Of a DNA stretch of 64,000 nucleotides, positions 1 to 8,727 are shown piece after piece. The stretch comes from Corynebacterium sp. MSK008 (GTDB lineage: Bacteria; Actinomycetota; Actinomycetes; Mycobacteriales; Mycobacteriaceae): positions 102,304 through 166,303 of the forward strand of contig NZ_JASPJX010000006.1 in the NCBI RefSeq assembly GCF_030232585.1. Reading direction: 5' to 3'. A program made the position numbers and the translations under genes. The notes below the pieces were generated by a model, which worked only from the letters and a program-made list of their open reading frames with translations, had not been told where the DNA came from and ran no database searches. Each line of letters starts with the position of its first letter. The first letter of the stretch is position 1.

Positions 1-645
1 CGTGGCCACCCGCCCCTGGGAGGCGTCGAGGTCGGCGGCGATCTGGCCGAAGCTCCCGGAGGCCTTGCCTCGGACCTCCTCGGCGTCATCGCGCGACGCG
101 AGCCCCGTGTTGCGCAGCTCGGTCGCCGCGGCTTCGCCGACCTTCTTCTTGAAGGCCTCGGACACGGCCGTGTCGACGGCGGAGGCGCCGGTGTCGGTGA
201 TCGTGGGGGTGACGCCGTTGCTCTTCTCGTTGACGTAATACTCCAGCACCGGCTGCGTGTAGGTGCCGCTGACCAGGCTCAGCAGGTCCTCGCTGAACTC
301 GGGCGGGATGAGGAACATGGCGTAGTAGTCGCCGCGCATGAGCCCGTCGCGGGCCTCGTCCTCGGGGAGGAACACCCACCCGATCTTGTCGTTGTCCTTA
401 AGCTGCTCGGTGATCTGCTCGCCGACGTCGACCTCGCCGACGCGCTCGGCGGAGGCGCCGCGGTCGTTGTTGACCACCGCGATGCGGATGTTCTGGGTGT
501 GGGCGTAGGGGTCCCAGAAGGCGTTGATATTGAACCACGCGTAGAGCGCGGGGGTGATGAGCACGCCGACGATGATGATGAAGGCCCGGGGAACGCGCAG
601 CAGGCGACGAATGTCCCGTCCAAGAATCTGCCCGCTTTTTCTCAC
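1..645 (-). CDS. YhgE/Pip-family membrane protein, N-terminal part (runs off window)
   Basis: Reading the minus strand from GTG at 645 gives an open frame to base 1. The protein opens with a basic stretch (RKSGQILGRDIRRLLRVPR) and a hydrophobic segment (AFIIIVGVLITPALYAWFN). An extracytoplasmic region follows with the family hallmarks NAFWDPYAHTQNIRIAVVNND and a later VFLIPPEFSEDLLSL-like run. This matches the N-terminus of YhgE/Pip proteins, which are ABC-2-like membrane proteins that often carry long extracellular regions. The start is supported by a box TACGCT (652-657 on the minus strand) six bases upstream, a leaderless arrangement. The C-terminal two thirds lie outside the window, so substrate and role cannot be judged. 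Confidence 0.75.
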   Translation of the reverse strand, partial: MRKSGQILGRDIRRLLRVPRAFIIIVGVLITPALYAWFNINAFWDPYAHTQNIRIAVVNNDRGASAERVGEVDVGEQITEQLKDNDKIGWVFLPEDEARDGLMRGDYYAMFLIPPEFSEDLLSLVSGTYTQPVLEYYVNEKSNGVTPTITDTGASAVDTAVSEAFKKKVGEAAATELRNTGLASRDDAEEVRGKASGSFGQIAADLDASQGRVAT

Positions 646-750
646 GTGGCGAGCGTACCCTCGAATGGAGCGTTAGGGAAACGCCCGGGTCTGGGCCAAA
701 CTCGAGTCCTTCAACCCCGGCGGCGCTCCCAGTGCCAGGCCGGAGCTCGG

Positions 751-1437
751 CTAGAGCTCGGCGCTCAGCCGAGCGGTGGCGTCCTTGAGCGCGGCGCCCC
801 ACTTGGCTGCGGGGCTCGGTCCGAGCCGCTCGGCCGGGCCAGAGATAGACAGCACGGCCACCAGCGCACCGTCCGGTTGGAACACCGGCGTGGACACCGA
901 TGCGAGCCCGACTTCGCGCTCTGCGACGGATTCAGCGAAGCCGTCGTCACGCACCTGCTTGAGTTCCGCGTCCTTGAAGGGCGCGTCGACGGGGGCGTAG
1001 GCGGCGAACACGCGGGCGGCGGAGCCTGCGGTGAGTGTCAGGTGGGAGCCGACCGGGACCACGTTGTGCAGTCCGCTTTCGGGTTCCTGAGCGGCGATGC
1101 AGGTGCGCGTGGTGCCGGTGAGCTGGTAGAGCTGGGCGGACTCGCCGGTGATCTCCACGAGGCGGCGAAGCACCGGGGCAGCGGCCGCGAGCAGTCTCGG
1201 CGACGGCCCGCCGGTGTAGCTGGGCAGCGCGGGGCCGAGCGACCATTCGCCGCGTTCGTTGCGGGCGAGCACATGGTGCACCTCGAGTGCCGTGGCGATG
1301 CGGTGTGCGGTGGCCCGGGGTAGTTCGGTGGCGTCGCTGAGCTCTGCGAGCGATTTGTCGCCGCTGGCTACCGCGGCCACGATTGCCACTGCGCGGTCGA
1401 GCACTTTAATGCCGGATCCTTCGTTATACTGTCTCAC
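751..1437 (-). CDS. ltbR: IclR-family transcriptional regulator (LtbR-like)
   Basis: A 228-aa IclR regulator with an N-terminal winged helix (about residues 10-65, [20 protein letters not shown], then [14 protein letters not shown] recognition helix) and a C-terminal effector-binding domain (about 75-228). It is transcribed divergently from leuCD, exactly the position of LtbR in Corynebacterium glutamicum, an IclR-type repressor of leuB, leuCD and the trp genes. The symbol rests on that synteny. The GTG start has TAGGCT (1445-1450, minus strand) seven bases upstream, so it is probably leaderless. Its promoter and that of leuC share a 61-bp gap with two inverted repeats. Confidence in the family is very high; in the exact regulon, moderate. 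Confidence 0.88.
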   Translation of the reverse strand: MRQYNEGSGIKVLDRAVAIVAAVASGDKSLAELSDATELPRATAHRIATALEVHHVLARNERGEWSLGPALPSYTGGPSPRLLAAAAPVLRRLVEITGESAQLYQLTGTTRTCIAAQEPESGLHNVVPVGSHLTLTAGSAARVFAAYAPVDAPFKDAELKQVRDDGFAESVAEREVGLASVSTPVFQPDGALVAVLSISGPAERLGPSPAAKWGAALKDATARLSAEL

Positions 1438-1468
1438 AGTTCGAAGCCTATCATCTCATTATGTGAGA
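1428..1468. promoter_or_regulatory. Divergent ltbR/leuC control region with inverted repeats
   Basis: Two symmetric elements share the core TCTCA. ACTG-TCTCA-CAGT (1428-1440) covers the ltbR start codon, and TCTCA-N5-TGAGA (1454-1468) lies between the two genes, upstream of the ltbR TAGGCT box. They are the natural candidates for IclR/LtbR binding, giving autoregulation and control of leuCD. Binding itself is inferred. Confidence 0.5.
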
Positions 1469-1498
1469 AGGTGGGGAGGAAACGCGAAGGAGTTTGCT

Positions 1499-2920
1499 AT
1501 GGCGGATACACCGTTGACGTTGGCGGAGAAGGTGTGGCGCGACCATGTGGTCAAGCAGGGCGAGAACGGCGAGCCCGACCTCATCTTCATCGATTTTCAA
1601 CTCCTGCACGAGGTCACCTCGCCGCAGGCGTTCGAGGGGCTGCGCATGGCCGGGCGCTCAATGCGCCACCCGGAGCTGCACCTAGCCACCGAGGACCACA
1701 ACGTGCCCACCGAAGGGATTGTCTCCGGCCAGCTCCTCGAGATCGCGGAGCCGACCTCTCGCACCCAGGTGGCCACGCTGCGCAAGAACTGCGAGGAGTT
1801 CGGCGTAACCCTGCACCCGATGGGCGACGTCAAGCAAGGCATTGTGCACACCGTCGGCCCACAGCTGGGTATCACCCAGCCGGGCATGACCATCGTGTGC
1901 GGCGACTCGCACACCTCCACCCACGGCGCGTTCGGCTCGATCGCCATGGGCATCGGCACCTCCGAGGTGGAGCACGTCATGGCCACCCAAACCCTGCCGC
2001 TGAAGCCGTTTAAGACCATGGCCGTCGAGGTCACCGGCGAGCTGCAGGAAGGTGTCACCGCGAAGGATCTGATCCTGGCGATCATCGCCAAGATCGGCAC
2101 CGGCGGCGGCCAGGGCCACATCATCGAGTACCGCGGCGAGGCCATCGAGAAGATGTCCATGGAAGCGCGCATGACCATCTGCAACATGTCCATTGAGGCA
2201 GGTGCGCGAGCCGGCATGGTCGCGCCCGACCAGAAGACCTTCGATTACGTCGAAGGCCGCGAGTACGCCCCAACCGGCGCGGACTGGGATGCTGCGGTGG
2301 AGTACTGGAAGACGCTGCCCACCGACGAGGGCGCAAAGTTCGACACCGTGGTGGAGATCGACGGCGCGTCGCTTACCCCGTTTGTCACCTGGGGCACCAA
2401 CCCCGGCCAGGGCCTGCCGTTGGGCGAAAACGTGCCGGACCCGGAGGACTTCACCGACGAGACCTCTAAGCAGGCCGCCGCCAAGGCCCTGGACTACATG
2501 GACCTGACCCCGGGCACGCCGCTGCGAGACATCGCCATCGACACAGTGTTCTTAGGCTCGTGCACCAACGCCCGCATCGAGGACCTGCGCGCCGCCGCCG
2601 AGGTGGTCAAGGGCCGCACCATCGCGGAGGACACCCGCATGCTGGTGGTGCCCAGCTCCACGCTGGTCAAGCAGCAGGCGGAGGAGGAAGGCCTGGACCA
2701 AATCTTCACGGACTTCGGCGCCGAGTGGCGCACTGCCGGGTGCTCGATGTGCCTGGGCATGAACCCGGATCAGCTGAAACCGGGGGAGCGGAGTGCGTCG
2801 ACAAGCAACCGCAACTTCGAGGGACGGCAGGGACCCGGCGGGCGCACCCACCTTGTCTCCCCGCTGGTCGCCGCGGCGACCGCCGTCACCGGCCACCTTG
2901 CTAGCCCCGCAGACCTGTAA
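1499..2920 (+). CDS. leuC: 3-isopropylmalate dehydratase large subunit
   Basis: LeuC, 473 aa, is the aconitase-family large subunit that with LeuD isomerises 2-isopropylmalate to 3-isopropylmalate in leucine synthesis in the cytoplasm. The [4Fe-4S] ligands are visible as Cys355 (GSCTNAR) and Cys415/Cys418 (AGCSMCLG); the substrate-site motifs [12 protein letters not shown] and [15 protein letters not shown] are also present. The start ATG follows GAAGGAG (1486-1492) and gives [13 protein letters not shown], the usual beginning; the open frame extends upstream but only through the ltbR region. leuD follows after 12 bp in the same operon. Expression is probably repressed by the divergent IclR regulator when leucine is plentiful. 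Confidence 0.97.
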   Translation: MADTPLTLAEKVWRDHVVKQGENGEPDLIFIDFQLLHEVTSPQAFEGLRMAGRSMRHPELHLATEDHNVPTEGIVSGQLLEIAEPTSRTQVATLRKNCEEFGVTLHPMGDVKQGIVHTVGPQLGITQPGMTIVCGDSHTSTHGAFGSIAMGIGTSEVEHVMATQTLPLKPFKTMAVEVTGELQEGVTAKDLILAIIAKIGTGGGQGHIIEYRGEAIEKMSMEARMTICNMSIEAGARAGMVAPDQKTFDYVEGREYAPTGADWDAAVEYWKTLPTDEGAKFDTVVEIDGASLTPFVTWGTNPGQGLPLGENVPDPEDFTDETSKQAAAKALDYMDLTPGTPLRDIAIDTVFLGSCTNARIEDLRAAAEVVKGRTIAEDTRMLVVPSSTLVKQQAEEEGLDQIFTDFGAEWRTAGCSMCLGMNPDQLKPGERSASTSNRNFEGRQGPGGRTHLVSPLVAAATAVTGHLASPADL

Positions 2921-2932
2921 AGGAGCACTCAG

Positions 2933-3523
2933 ATGGAGAAATTCACCACCCACACCGGTGTCGCCGTGCCGCTGACGCGCTCGAACGTGGACACCGACCA
3001 GATCATTCCGGCGCGCTACCTCAAGCGCGTCTCCCGCACCGGCTTCGAGGACGGCCTGTTTTCCAACTGGCGCGAAAGCGAACCCGGATTCGTGCTCAAC
3101 CAGGACGCCTACAAGTCCGGCTCCGTGCTGTTTGCAGGGCCCGACTTCGGCACCGGCTCCTCGCGCGAGCACGCCGTGTGGGCGCTGATGGATTACGGTT
3201 TCCGCGCCGTGTTCAGCCCCCGCTTCGCCGACATTTTCCGCGGCAACTCCGGCAAGGCCGGACTGCTGGCAGCGAACCTGCCGGAAAGTGACATCGAGCT
3301 GATCTGGAAGCACTTAGAGCAGCACCCGGGCGAGACCGCCACCGTGTCGCTGGAAGACCGCACGGTCACCGTCGGCGATAACACGTTCGTCTTCGAGGTG
3401 GACGACTACACCCGGTGGCGCCTGGTGGAGGGCCTCGACGACATCGGGCTGACGCTTCGCGACGAAGACGCCATCGAGGCCTTCGAAGCGAAACGGCCGG
3501 CGTTCAAGCCGGCCGTGCGGTAA
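2933..3523 (+). CDS. leuD: 3-isopropylmalate dehydratase small subunit
   Basis: LeuD, 196 aa, the swivelling small subunit of isopropylmalate isomerase. It starts [31 protein letters not shown] and contains [17 protein letters not shown], the conserved substrate-binding loop. Length is typical for the family. An AAGGAG lies eight bases before the ATG, and the gene is 12 bp behind leuC, so translation and function are coupled with LeuC. The last codons encode a strong hairpin that may end the transcript just before the convergent YbjN gene. Confidence 0.97.
   Translation: MEKFTTHTGVAVPLTRSNVDTDQIIPARYLKRVSRTGFEDGLFSNWRESEPGFVLNQDAYKSGSVLFAGPDFGTGSSREHAVWALMDYGFRAVFSPRFADIFRGNSGKAGLLAANLPESDIELIWKHLEQHPGETATVSLEDRTVTVGDNTFVFEVDDYTRWRLVEGLDDIGLTLRDEDAIEAFEAKRPAFKPAVR
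3493..3516 (+). terminator. Hairpin in leuD 3' end, possible terminator
   Basis: A perfect 9-bp stem ACGGCCGGC / GCCGGCCGT with the loop GTTCAA overlaps the last leuD codons. No T tract follows, so it is at best a weak or non-canonical terminator between convergent transcription units whose coding regions are 3 bp apart. Confidence 0.35.
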
Positions 3524-3526
3524 GCG

Positions 3527-3988
3527 CTAGTCCTGCGCCGCTTCCTCATCGAGGCGCTGGGTGACCTCCGGCGCAAACTCGGTGAGGAAGTCGCGCGAGG
3601 CGGCCACCACGCCCTGGATGCCGGTGAGGATGTGGGACTCGAACTGGTTGTCCGTGTACTCCCAGTGGCCGGGCAGGCTGTACGCCACGCCCAGAGCGGT
3701 GATGCCACGCTCCTCGTCCTTCAGGGCAGTGACGGTGGGGTAGGCCTTGGTGTAGTTGTACTGCTCGGCCCAGCTGCGGATGTCCTCGTAGCGGTCCGCG
3801 CCGATGGAGTCCACCGCGACCGAGGAAATCACGTTGATGTTCGGGGCGATGTGCGCGATTTCCAGGCCGATGCGGGCAAAGCCGGTGCGGATGGCAAACT
3901 CGCTTGCCTCATCAAACTGCCAGCCCTGCTTGGCAAAAACGTTCTTGACGCGCTGGATGGACAGGGGCTTCAGGGTGTCATTGCTCAT
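3527..3988 (-). CDS. YbjN domain-containing protein (second of two)
   Basis: A 153-aa cytoplasmic protein of the YbjN family (fold related to type III secretion chaperones), with no catalytic residues evident. It begins MSNDTLKPLSIQRVKNVFAKQGW and carries the aromatic WAEQYNYTKAYPTV segment typical of the fold. The neighbour just upstream is another YbjN protein, five bases away, so the two are translated from one mRNA and may form a heterodimer. AAGGAGG precedes the ATG. In actinobacteria such pairs sit next to a MutT1-type gene, as here. Biochemical role unknown. Confidence 0.8.
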   Translation of the reverse strand: MSNDTLKPLSIQRVKNVFAKQGWQFDEASEFAIRTGFARIGLEIAHIAPNINVISSVAVDSIGADRYEDIRSWAEQYNYTKAYPTVTALKDEERGITALGVAYSLPGHWEYTDNQFESHILTGIQGVVAASRDFLTEFAPEVTQRLDEEAAQD

Positions 3989-3993
3989 GGGTG

Positions 3994-4458
3994 TTACGCC
4001 TCCTTAGCGCCGTCGGTGAAGGATTCTTCGAGGCCCGGGAAGGTCTCGCGCAGCTGGCCGGCCACGTGGTGGATTGCAGAGAAGAAGTACTCGCACATCT
4101 CGCGCAGCTGGGTGTCCGCGAAGCCGTCGCCGGAGAAGAATGGCGCCTCCATGATCGCGATTGCCGTGCCGTCCTGGCGCTGCACCGGGTGCACGCGCAC
4201 CAGCGGCAGGGTGCGGTTCATCACGTTCGCGAACTCGCGAAGCTTCTCGACGTCCTCCGGTTGATCCACAACCGCCATCCACCTGGACGTGGCTTTAAAG
4301 CCCTCGCGTTCGACCTCGAAGAAGACCACCAGGCCCGGAAAGGCGGTGCGGACCTCGCCGCCGTCTTCGCGGAAGTACTTCAGGTCCATTCCTTCCAGGG
4401 TGGAAGCGATGCGTTCCTGCGTCACGGGTGGGAACGCGGTGGGGGTGGGGGAAGTCAT
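3994..4458 (-). CDS. YbjN domain-containing protein (first of two)
   Basis: A 154-aa YbjN-family protein: MTSPTPTAFPPVTQERIASTL start, then an alpha/beta core with KYFREDGGEVRTAFPGLVVFF and FANVMNRTLPLVRVHPV. It is paralogous in fold to the following gene but only distantly similar, so this is an old duplication. The gene lies 27 bp after the MutT1-like gene and 5 bp before the second YbjN gene in one operon. An AAAGAAAGGA sequence lies about 13 bases before the ATG, a rather long spacing. No function can be assigned from sequence. Confidence 0.8.
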   Translation of the reverse strand: MTSPTPTAFPPVTQERIASTLEGMDLKYFREDGGEVRTAFPGLVVFFEVEREGFKATSRWMAVVDQPEDVEKLREFANVMNRTLPLVRVHPVQRQDGTAIAIMEAPFFSGDGFADTQLREMCEYFFSAIHHVAGQLRETFPGLEESFTDGAKEA

Positions 4459-4485
4459 AAGAAAAATCCGTTCCTTTCTTTGTAG

Positions 4486-5505
4486 CTACAGCACCGGCAG
4501 TGCGGACGGGACGTAGTCGGCCCCGGTGAGCTGGCCGCCGTGGAAACTCAACACCCACACGGAGCCCTTCTTTGCGTGGATGTCGGTGTCGATGGGCAGG
4601 GTGCCCTGCGCAGACAGCCAGGCGATCATGCCGGGGATCACATCGCCTTGGGCGCAGACCACGGAGGTGCCGCCCTGCTCGATCACCTCGGTGAACGCGC
4701 GCTGCGCGCCGACCATGTCGGACAGCCACGCCTCGTCGCCGAAGCGGGCGTCGACGGCCACGTCGATGCCCAGCTCGTCCGCAAGCGGCGCGACGGTGGT
4801 TTGGCAACGTTCCGGCTCGGCGGAGTAGATCCTCTCAGGTGTAAACGCGCTGAGCAGCGGGACCAGCATCTCGGACTGGCGGCGGCCCTTCTTGTCCAGC
4901 GGGCGGAAGTTGTCGTCGCCTGACCACTTCTCGCGCTCGTGCGCGCGGGCGTGGCGCACGTACAAAACGCGCGCGTTGGCCGGGGTGCCGAAGCGCTTCT
5001 GAGCCTTGCGCAGAACCTGGCGGTCTAAGTCGTAGGTCATCAGCTCGCAGGCGTCGTCAATAGGCAGCCAGCGGATCTCGTCCACCTCGTCGTTGGGCTC
5101 GAACTCGCCGCCGGTGACCTCGCCCGTCCAGTAGTAGACCACCTTCGTGGTCTTCTTCACCGGGTAGACCGTCTTGCCCAGAAGCTTGCCTAGGCGCACG
5201 TCGAAACCGGTTTCTTCCTTAATCTCGCGCACCGCGGTCTGCACTAGGGATTCGTCCGGATCCAGCTTGCCTTTGGCCAAAGACCAGTCGTCGTAATGCG
5301 GGCGGTGGATGCACGCCACCTCCAGCGAGTCAGGGTTTTTCAGGTCGCCGCGCCACAGCACCGCGCCTGCGGCAAGCGTCGTGCGCTTGAACTCGCTTTG
5401 CGGGTGGTTGGGGATTTGCTGCAAGCGTCCGGTGAGGAACATCTCACCGCGCGTGTCCTTGTCCTGCTCGTGCAGTTGGCGGTCATCATTTGGCATAGGT
5501 TCCAT
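4486..5505 (-). CDS. Nudix hydrolase-histidine phosphatase fusion (MutT1-like)
   Basis: A 339-aa two-domain protein. The N-terminal part (about 30-160) is a Nudix domain with the box [20 protein letters not shown]; the C-terminal part (about 175-339) is a histidine phosphatase with [14 protein letters not shown], in which the usual RHG is RHA. This order matches mycobacterial MutT1, which hydrolyses 8-oxo-dGTP and diadenosine polyphosphates and thereby keeps oxidised nucleotides out of DNA. It heads the minus-strand operon with the two YbjN genes and is divergent from gpsA. The start could instead be the second Met (MPND, four codons in). Confidence 0.88.
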   Translation of the reverse strand: MEPMPNDDRQLHEQDKDTRGEMFLTGRLQQIPNHPQSEFKRTTLAAGAVLWRGDLKNPDSLEVACIHRPHYDDWSLAKGKLDPDESLVQTAVREIKEETGFDVRLGKLLGKTVYPVKKTTKVVYYWTGEVTGGEFEPNDEVDEIRWLPIDDACELMTYDLDRQVLRKAQKRFGTPANARVLYVRHARAHEREKWSGDDNFRPLDKKGRRQSEMLVPLLSAFTPERIYSAEPERCQTTVAPLADELGIDVAVDARFGDEAWLSDMVGAQRAFTEVIEQGGTSVVCAQGDVIPGMIAWLSAQGTLPIDTDIHAKKGSVWVLSFHGGQLTGADYVPSALPVL

Positions 5506-5598
5506 TGTGACGCAGACTCGGCGGGCGCGCTAGGTCCGGGCAGGGTCCGGGCAGGGTGGTACGTTGTAGCGGTTGAAAAACGCTGGGAGGACGCACTG

Positions 5599-6597
5599 AT
5601 GGTCAACGTGGCAGTACTGGGCGCGGGTTCCTGGGGGACCACCCTTGCCAAAGTGTTCGCGGACGCGGGCAACCCCGTGAACCTGTGGGCGCGACGCGAG
5701 GAGCTTGCCCGCACAATCCAAGACACCCGGGAAAACCCCGAATACCTGCCGGGTATCACACTGCCCGAGGCCATCCAAACCACATCCCACGCCGCAGAGG
5801 CGCTGGAGAACGCCGCAATTGCGGTCTTCGGCGTGCCCAGCCAGACCATGCGCGACAACCTCACCCGCTGGGCGCCGCACTTGCCTGGCGACGCCACACT
5901 GGTCTCCATCTCCAAAGGCGTCGAATCCGGCACGCACATGCGCATGAGCGAAATCATCGCGGAAGTCACCGGGGTAGAAAGCGAGCGCATCGCGGTGCTG
6001 TCCGGGCCGAACCTCTCGCGCGAGGTCGCCGAGGAACAGCCGGCCGCGACCGTGATCGCCTGCGCCGACGAAAACCGCGCCAAGCTGGTCCAGGCCGCGT
6101 GCGCCACCAACTACCTGCGCCCGTACACCAACACCGACGTGGTGGGCTGCGAAATCGGCGGCGCCACCAAGAACGTCATCGCGCTCGCCTGCGGCATGGC
6201 GGCCGGCCAAGGCTTGGGCGACAACACCCAGGCCACCCTGATCACCCGCGGCCTGGCGGAAATCACCCGACTTGGCGCGGCCCTCGGGGCGGACGCGCGC
6301 ACCTTCGCCGGCCTCGCCGGCATGGGCGACCTGGTGGCCACCTGCGCCTCCCCGCTCTCGCGCAACCGCACCTTTGGTGCCGCGCTCGGCGAAGGCGCGA
6401 CCATGGACGAGGCCCGCGCCGCCACCAAGGGCCAGGTCGCGGAGGGCGTGGTGTCCTCACGCAGCATCTTCCAGCTCGCGGAGGAGCACTCCGTGGAGAT
6501 GCCAATCACCCAGGGCGTGTACTCGGTGTGCCACGAAGGCATGAAGGTCGCCGACGTCATCGCCGCGCTCATGGGCCGCAGCAAGAAAGCGGAGTAG
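5599..6597 (+). CDS. gpsA: Glycerol-3-phosphate dehydrogenase [NAD(P)+]
   Basis: GpsA, 332 aa, reduces dihydroxyacetone phosphate to sn-glycerol-3-phosphate, the backbone of phospholipids. The Rossmann motif [14 protein letters not shown] sits at residues 8-21, and the catalytic segment [17 protein letters not shown] carries the conserved Lys. The frame is open far upstream, but the ATG at 5599 has GGGAGG eight bases before it and gives the normal N-terminus MVNVAVLG. ddl follows 21 bp downstream, as in other corynebacteria. A short tandem repeat of GGTCCGGGCAG lies just upstream (about 5533-5556). Confidence 0.96.
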   Translation: MVNVAVLGAGSWGTTLAKVFADAGNPVNLWARREELARTIQDTRENPEYLPGITLPEAIQTTSHAAEALENAAIAVFGVPSQTMRDNLTRWAPHLPGDATLVSISKGVESGTHMRMSEIIAEVTGVESERIAVLSGPNLSREVAEEQPAATVIACADENRAKLVQAACATNYLRPYTNTDVVGCEIGGATKNVIALACGMAAGQGLGDNTQATLITRGLAEITRLGAALGADARTFAGLAGMGDLVATCASPLSRNRTFGAALGEGATMDEARAATKGQVAEGVVSSRSIFQLAEEHSVEMPITQGVYSVCHEGMKVADVIAALMGRSKKAE

Positions 6598-6618
6598 CGC
6601 CCGGTAGGCTAGCTCCCC

Positions 6619-7659
6619 GTGATCCGCATAGCTGTTTTGTACGGTGGCATGTCCACCGAGCACTCGATTTCCTGCATCTCCGCCGATTCAGTCATGTCCC
6701 ACATGCCCGCCGAATACGAGGTGTTTCCCATCGGCATCACGCAGGAAGGTGTCTGGGTTGAGGGTGTGACGAATCCGGCTAAAGGGGCGGAGCTTCCCGT
6801 CGTCAAGCCTGGGCGTGAAGTAGCGCTCTCGTTGAATCCGCAGCGCAAGGGATTGCTTTACGACGTCACCTCCGGCGAGCCCATCACCACCATCGACGCC
6901 GTCTTCCCGGTGCTGCACGGCAAATACGGCGAGGACGGCACAGTTCAAGGCCTGCTCGAGCTGGCCGGGGTGCCGTACGTCGGCCCGGGTGTGCTGGCGT
7001 CCGCGTGCGGAATGGACAAGGAGTACACGAAGAAGCTGGTGGCGGCGGCCGGGATTCCGGTCACGCGCGAGGTGATCCTAGACGGCGTGCGCGAGCTCAC
7101 CGAGGCAGAGCGCTCTCATTTGGGGCTTCCGGTGTTTGTGAAGCCCGCGAACGGCGGATCCTCCATCGGCGTGTCCAAGGTGACCAGCTGGGAAACGCTG
7201 CCGGCGGCGGTGGAGCTGGCGCTCGAGTCCGACGGCAAAGTCATCGTCGAGGCCGAGCTGGTCGGCGACGAGGTGGAAGTCGGAGTGCTCGAGCGCCCCG
7301 ACGGCACCATCGCCGCATCCGTGCCCGCCAAGCTCAACGGCACCGAGGACTCCGCCGAGGGCTTCTACGGCTTTGAAACGAAATACCTGGAAGAAGGCGT
7401 CACCGCCACGATCCCGGCACCGTACCAGGACGAGTTGATCGCTCAGCTGCAGGACATGGCAGTGACGTGCTTCCACGCGCTGGACTGCAAGTCGCTGGCG
7501 CGCGTGGACTTCTTTGTTACCGACAACGGGCCGGTGCTCAATGAGGTCAACACCATGCCCGGATTCACCGCCATCTCCATGTACCCGCAGGTGTGGGCCG
7601 CCACCGGCGTGGACTACCCGGAGCTGCTGGGCACGCTGATCCGCACCGCGCTGCGGTAG
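6619..7659 (+). CDS. ddl: D-alanine--D-alanine ligase
   Basis: Ddl, 346 aa, an ATP-grasp enzyme that makes the D-Ala-D-Ala dipeptide for peptidoglycan. The N-terminal domain begins MIRIAVLYGGMSTEHSIS; later come the glycine-rich substrate loop KPANGGSSIGVSKV and the metal-binding NEVNTMPGFT near the C-terminus. The start is GTG. TAGGCT at 6605-6610 lies eight bases before it and no Shine-Dalgarno sequence is present, so the gene probably also has its own leaderless promoter despite the short distance to gpsA. Confidence 0.95.
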   Translation: MIRIAVLYGGMSTEHSISCISADSVMSHMPAEYEVFPIGITQEGVWVEGVTNPAKGAELPVVKPGREVALSLNPQRKGLLYDVTSGEPITTIDAVFPVLHGKYGEDGTVQGLLELAGVPYVGPGVLASACGMDKEYTKKLVAAAGIPVTREVILDGVRELTEAERSHLGLPVFVKPANGGSSIGVSKVTSWETLPAAVELALESDGKVIVEAELVGDEVEVGVLERPDGTIAASVPAKLNGTEDSAEGFYGFETKYLEEGVTATIPAPYQDELIAQLQDMAVTCFHALDCKSLARVDFFVTDNGPVLNEVNTMPGFTAISMYPQVWAATGVDYPELLGTLIRTALR

Positions 7660-7688
7660 GTGCGCCTAGCGGCGCCTCATCTCACCAA

Positions 7689-7753
7689 ATCCAGCTACAA
7701 AGATCCGGCTATTGGCTTCTCAGAGCCGAATAGCTGGGTCCTAGTAGCTGGAT
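7689..7753. repeat. Nested inverted repeat between convergent genes
   Basis: Outer arms ATCCAGCTAC (7689-7698) and GTAGCTGGAT (7744-7753) are perfectly complementary. Inside, GCTATTGGCT (7708-7717) pairs with AGCCGAATAGC (7724-7734) with one bulged base. It lies between ddl (+) and the DUF3515 gene (-) and could end transcription from both sides, but has no clear T tract. Confidence 0.55.
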
Positions 7754-7775
7754 CCGCGCGATGGGCGGCGCGGAG

Positions 7776-8705
7776 CTACGCCTGCCCGGTGTGCTCGGCG
7801 ATGAGGTTGGTCAGGTTCGTGATCGCCTCGTTGCTCTCCGCCTGTGGCAGCGACGCCGCCACCTGCACGTCGCGGCCCATCGCGTACCAGGTGGAGGCGG
7901 TGGTGCCGTTGGCTAGCTTCACGTCTTCGAACCACGGCACGCCGTTGATCTGATCTAAGCGCGCGCCCGGGCCGTAGTTTTCTGGAGCGGCGACTCCGCA
8001 GCGCAGCACGATCGCGTCCTGACCTTCGGCGGACCAGGCCACAGTCTGCTCGCTCACGGCGTCGACGCGGGTGTAGCCGTCGGCGATGGAGTCGGGAGCT
8101 GCGGCGAGCAGGCTGTCGCACTTCGCTTCGTCGTCAGTGGCGACGAGGTCTGCGAGCGGGGCGGGGTGTTGCTCGGGGGCCGGGCCGGTCAGCGCGGCGG
8201 TGTCGATGCCTGCGACGGGGGCGGCGCCGTCGCGAAGCTGCTGCGTGTCAGCGGTGACGGCGAGGACGGGGGAGCGGTCCACGGTGAACCAGGTGGCCAA
8301 AGTGGAGCCCGGGGTGGCGTCGTTGACGCGCAGCCAGCGCGTGCCGTCGATGTCCTCGGTGTGCGCGTACGGGGTGTACTGCGCGGGCGCGTCCACGCCG
8401 CAGCGCAGGGTGATGCGCTCGGTGGAGGAGGCCTGCCACGCGGCGGCGCCTTCGGGGGCGGGCTCGGCCAGTTCGGCGCGTTTGAGGTCGGCCAGGGTGG
8501 ACGGGAGGCCGTCGATAAGCGATGTGCACTCGGCTGACGACGCCTCGGGCGCGGGGAGCTGCGTCATCGCCACCGGCTGCAGCGCAACCCGGTCGAAGAA
8601 CACGCGCGCGCCGACGAGCACGCCGAGCACCAGCGCCACCGCCAGCCCAAGACTGACGTAGATGGTGGTGCGGTTAAATTGAGCATTATGCGCCGTGGAA
8701 CCCAT
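7776..8705 (-). CDS. Membrane-anchored protein with two DUF3515-like repeats
   Basis: A 309-aa protein with a short cytoplasmic tail, one transmembrane segment (about 17-37, IYVSLGLAVALVLGVLVGARV) and an extracytoplasmic region. That region contains two similar units, about 55-160 and 185-290. Both have a Cys near the start (CTSLIDGLP / CDSLLAAAP), the signature LRCGVDAPAQY / LRCGVAAPENY, and a tail WLRVNDATPGSTLATWF / WFEDVKLANGTTASTWY. DUF3515 proteins next to thiL are usual in actinobacteria, and their function is unknown. The frame is open beyond 8705, but ATG 8705 gives MGSTAHNAQF directly before the membrane segment; it is divergent from thiL. Confidence 0.82.
   Translation of the reverse strand: MGSTAHNAQFNRTTIYVSLGLAVALVLGVLVGARVFFDRVALQPVAMTQLPAPEASSAECTSLIDGLPSTLADLKRAELAEPAPEGAAAWQASSTERITLRCGVDAPAQYTPYAHTEDIDGTRWLRVNDATPGSTLATWFTVDRSPVLAVTADTQQLRDGAAPVAGIDTAALTGPAPEQHPAPLADLVATDDEAKCDSLLAAAPDSIADGYTRVDAVSEQTVAWSAEGQDAIVLRCGVAAPENYGPGARLDQINGVPWFEDVKLANGTTASTWYAMGRDVQVAASLPQAESNEAITNLTNLIAEHTGQA
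8510..8520 (+). repeat. Copy of the dispersed 11-mer CGTCGATAAGC
   Basis: One of at least nine exact copies in the window. The others are at 18643-18653, 23875-23885, 36972-36982, 38992-39002 and 58280-58290 on +, and 22849-22859, 32009-32019 and 60788-60798 on -. Eight of nine are followed by RA. Related CGTCGNTAAGC sites with C or T at the sixth base are at 41501-41511, 45976-45986, 54030-54040 and 57191-57201, all on -. Function unknown. Confidence 0.7.
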
Positions 8706-8727
8706 GGCGGCTGAGTCTAGTGAAAGG

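Noticed and set aside
5533..5556. Tandem GGTCCGGGCAG repeat before gpsA
   Set aside because: Only two units, probably a local slippage product; no regulator or spacing logic visible.
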